Source of the DNA: Gammaproteobacteria bacterium
GTDB lineage: Bacteria > Pseudomonadota > Gammaproteobacteria > JAABTG01
Direction: 5' to 3'
NCBI GenBank assembly: GCA_030066245.1
Contig: JASJBY010000262.1
Span: 1 to 7,765 of the forward strand
Length of the DNA: 7,765 bases
The notes beneath the pieces are model-generated. The model ran no database searches, was not told where the DNA came from, and saw only the letters and a list, made by a program, of their open reading frames with translations. Shown here in pieces: positions 5,960 to 7,765 of the stretch. A program made the translations under genes and the position numbers. Each line of letters opens with the position of its first letter. The stretch's first letter is position 1.

Positions 5960-6901
5960 GTGCAAATTCCGCTCGGGAAACCGCGACCGGCAGTTGACTT
6001 CCCCGCTCCCGGCGACGATCCGGTCATCTATCCAGGACAGCGGCCAACCGACAGCTTTCTGTTGGCGGAAGAGCGGGTGTGGCCGCTCAGCTTCCCATCC
6101 GATGCCGTCGGCGACCCGCCTTCGCTGCATCACGCCACGTTTCCCTACAAAAACGATGGAGATACCAGGCGTGTTGACAGGTTCCTGGCCGCGAATGGGC
6201 TGGCGCCTTGGGCGGAGCGCTTCGCCGTGGTCGCCTACGGGTCAAACACCGTACCGGGCCAGCTCGTGCGCAAGTTGGGTCCCGATGCTGTGGTTCCAGT
6301 TGTCTTCGGTGCCGTACCAAGCAGCGATATCGTCTACAACCTGATCTCTAATCGAGGCTACGCTTTCGCGGAGATGTCCCTCAATGAGAGCGGCTCCGAA
6401 ACGCGAGTCGGCGTCACCTTCCTGGACGAAGCTCAGCTCAGGGTGATGAGCACCACTGAGCAGAACTACCGCCTGGCCCATTGCCCGACTGATGTGAGAC
6501 TGGCATCGGGGGACCTGCTAACAGGCGGGCCATCGGGCAACGGCTATCTGTTTGCAGGTTTCAAGAAAATCTGGGTGCCACCGGGCCTAGTCTCACCTGT
6601 TCCGGTGGCGGAGCTGCCTGCGGCGGGCCGCAGCCGGAGTGCCCTGACCCAGTTCGAAACGCTGCAGCTTGCGATCGAGTGCTTCGACCTGCATGCCCGG
6701 GGCATCTCAACCCCGCGGGCACTCGTGGACACCGTTCGTCGGGAAGCGGAACGCGAGGAGCAACCCGGAAAACTCAAGTATGAGCTGCAGAAAGCTGTGG
6801 ACGAGGATCCGCAATCAATGCCCCCTCTTGCCGCATCGGTAGATCTAATCTCGAACGACGATGTCCCGACGTCGGCCTTCGGAGACGGTCGCGGAACCTG
6901 A
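5960..6901 (+). CDS. Uncharacterised protein with gamma-glutamylcyclotransferase (GGCT)-like fold
   Basis: The product is 313 residues, soluble, with no signal peptide or membrane segment. FAVVAYGSNTVPGQLVRKLG (88-107) contains the YGSN loop that binds the substrate in the GGCT/AIG2/ChaC superfamily. Further on, GVTFLDEAQLRVMSTTEQNYRL (151-172) corresponds to the superfamily stretch with the conserved acidic residue; Glu167 is the probable equivalent. A leader of about 90 residues with YPGQRPTDSFLLAEERVWPL and VDRFLAANGLAPWAERF precedes the core. The tail, after about 225, is charged and probably helical. The start is GTG at 5960, the first possible start after an in-frame stop at 5954, with AAAGGA 11 nt upstream. 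Superfamily members act on gamma-glutamyl or similar amine-linked compounds, but the substrate here cannot be named. It appears monocistronic, following its own promoter. Confidence 0.82.
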   Translation: MQIPLGKPRPAVDFPAPGDDPVIYPGQRPTDSFLLAEERVWPLSFPSDAVGDPPSLHHATFPYKNDGDTRRVDRFLAANGLAPWAERFAVVAYGSNTVPGQLVRKLGPDAVVPVVFGAVPSSDIVYNLISNRGYAFAEMSLNESGSETRVGVTFLDEAQLRVMSTTEQNYRLAHCPTDVRLASGDLLTGGPSGNGYLFAGFKKIWVPPGLVSPVPVAELPAAGRSRSALTQFETLQLAIECFDLHARGISTPRALVDTVRREAEREEQPGKLKYELQKAVDEDPQSMPPLAASVDLISNDDVPTSAFGDGRGT

Positions 6902-6935
6902 GAGTGGGGGGAGACGCCATGTGAACTCCGCGGCT

Positions 6936-6973
6936 GCGCACCATGTCCATCACCCGTGGACAGCTTCATGCGC
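6936..6973. other. Two-part hairpin downstream of the GGCT-fold gene
   Basis: GCGCA (6936-6940) pairs with TGCGC (6969-6973), and inside it TGTCCA (6944-6949) pairs with TGGACA (6957-6962) around a 7-nt loop, 35 nt after the stop codon. Without a T-tract it is not a standard intrinsic terminator, but it could protect the 3' end of the transcript or mark its end. Confidence 0.35.
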
Positions 6974-7062
6974 ATAGCGCAACATATTCGAGCAAACCCA
7001 TCCTGGGAAACGAAGGCTAGCTGTGCGCGTTCCGACTTAATCTGACACCGTGCTGGCGGAGC

Positions 7063-7765
7063 ATGGCACTCACCTGTGTTTCGCAGCTTGACCACCTGGT
7101 GCCTTCACCGCGGCCTGTCGATCAGGCGTACGCCGCGCCTGCGAAAGATGCCTCGGAGCGCATTGACGCGCTCTCTCATCCACCCAGCCCGCACCGGTAC
7201 AAGCCGGATATATCGTCCCTCGAGTCGCCGTTGCGTACGGCGCCCGTTTACCCTCAGGAAACTAATCAGCATACGGAAGTGCCCATGGCGGCTCGGCCAG
7301 AATCAACCCACAGGCGCACTCACCGCACCGAATTCTTGTGTGTGTTGAAAGAAACGGCGGCGTCTTGCTCTCGGGCCTGCTCACAGAACAGGCGAATGCG
7401 GTCCACACCTACACTGACGAACACGTTTCACGCAAACTCCGCCCGTGGTTCTGCCTCTCAGGTGCTACAGCATCGGCCGCGCGTGAAGACTCCGAGAAAG
7501 CAATCACATAGTCTCGGCGACCGGAGCATGGACTTTCACCAGCTGGGTCACCGAGCACTGCCGCGCCTTGGCGGACTTCGCCGGCGGCCGGTGGCAGCAT
7601 CGAGAGCGCAGAAGGGACCGGCTCGTTCGGCAACCGTGGTACGCCAAACACAGGGCACAGCAGTGCCAGCTATCGAGAACCACCCAGCCAGCGTGTTGCC
7701 AGAAAGACAGGAGTGGACCTGCCCACGAGGCACGCGCTAGATCCAAGAATATCGGTCCCCTGGTG
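7063..7765 (+). pseudogene. Possible frameshifted gene remnant, function unknown
   Basis: From 6902 to the window end no intact gene can be supported. A 225-codon frame (7063-7740) is open, but only its first part (ERIDALSHPPSPHRYKPDI and nearby) looks protein-like; later it becomes rich in Arg, Pro and Ser. From about 7266 to 7508 the next frame reads more convincingly (ILVCVERNGGVLLSGLLTEQ, then VHTYTDEHVSRKLRPWFC) and ends in TAG at 7509. From about 7418 onward the third frame is open to the edge and contains TGAWTFTSWVTEHCRALADF. This passing of protein-like sequence from frame to frame suggests a decayed gene with at least two frameshifts, or assembly errors. I recognise no family, and chance cannot be excluded. 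Confidence 0.27.

Noticed and set aside
7021..7050. Sequence around gacttaatctgacac resembling an insertion-sequence end
   Set aside because: No matching inverted copy was found in the window and I could not tie it to a named element.
6544..7095. Minus-strand open frame of 183 codons
   Set aside because: Most of it is antisense to the GGCT-fold gene, and the rest has no protein-like features.
1..7765. CRISPR array, tRNA or rRNA genes
   Set aside because: No regularly spaced repeats and no tRNA or rRNA sequence were seen on either strand.

Overview
The window looks like a high-GC gammaproteobacterial chromosome. The main evidence is a conserved gene neighbourhood. A ygfB-pepP pair runs on the minus strand, and divergent to it on the plus strand are a small coiled-coil ZapB-like gene, zapA, the 6S RNA gene (ssrS) and the 5-formyltetrahydrofolate cyclo-ligase gene (ygfA). 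The exact genus cannot be read from the sequence.

Left part (1-1521, minus strand): the N-terminal 308 codons of pepP (the gene runs off the left edge), preceded 12 nt upstream by ygfB (UPF0149). Positions 1522-2128 separate the two divergent units. This stretch holds a two-copy 20-bp tandem repeat and a near-consensus sigma-70 promoter with a 17-bp spacer.

Centre (2016-3526, plus strand): promoter, zapB-like gene, zapA, then a second promoter overlapping the 3' end of zapA and driving 6S RNA. The 6S RNA is not in the ORF data, but its conserved 3' half, small hairpin and long closing stem can be read directly. ygfA begins about 50 nt after the RNA. The cluster combines Z-ring assembly factors, a global regulator of RNA polymerase and a folate-salvage enzyme, as in many gammaproteobacteria.

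Accessory part (3624-7765): an apparently complete ISAs1-family insertion sequence with an intact transposase on the minus strand lies just after ygfA. It is followed by a gene-poor stretch with a strong imperfect hairpin, a small minus-strand lipoprotein gene, a minus-strand intrinsic terminator with no clear gene of its own, and a plus-strand gene for an uncharacterised gamma-glutamylcyclotransferase-fold protein with its own promoter. The last ~860 bases hold no gene I can support. The reading frame that looks most protein-like changes along 7063-7765, which suggests a decayed, frameshifted gene.

I found no convincing new multi-gene system. The best leads are the GGCT-fold protein, the orphan terminator and possible gene remnants around it, and the well-formed ssrS locus.
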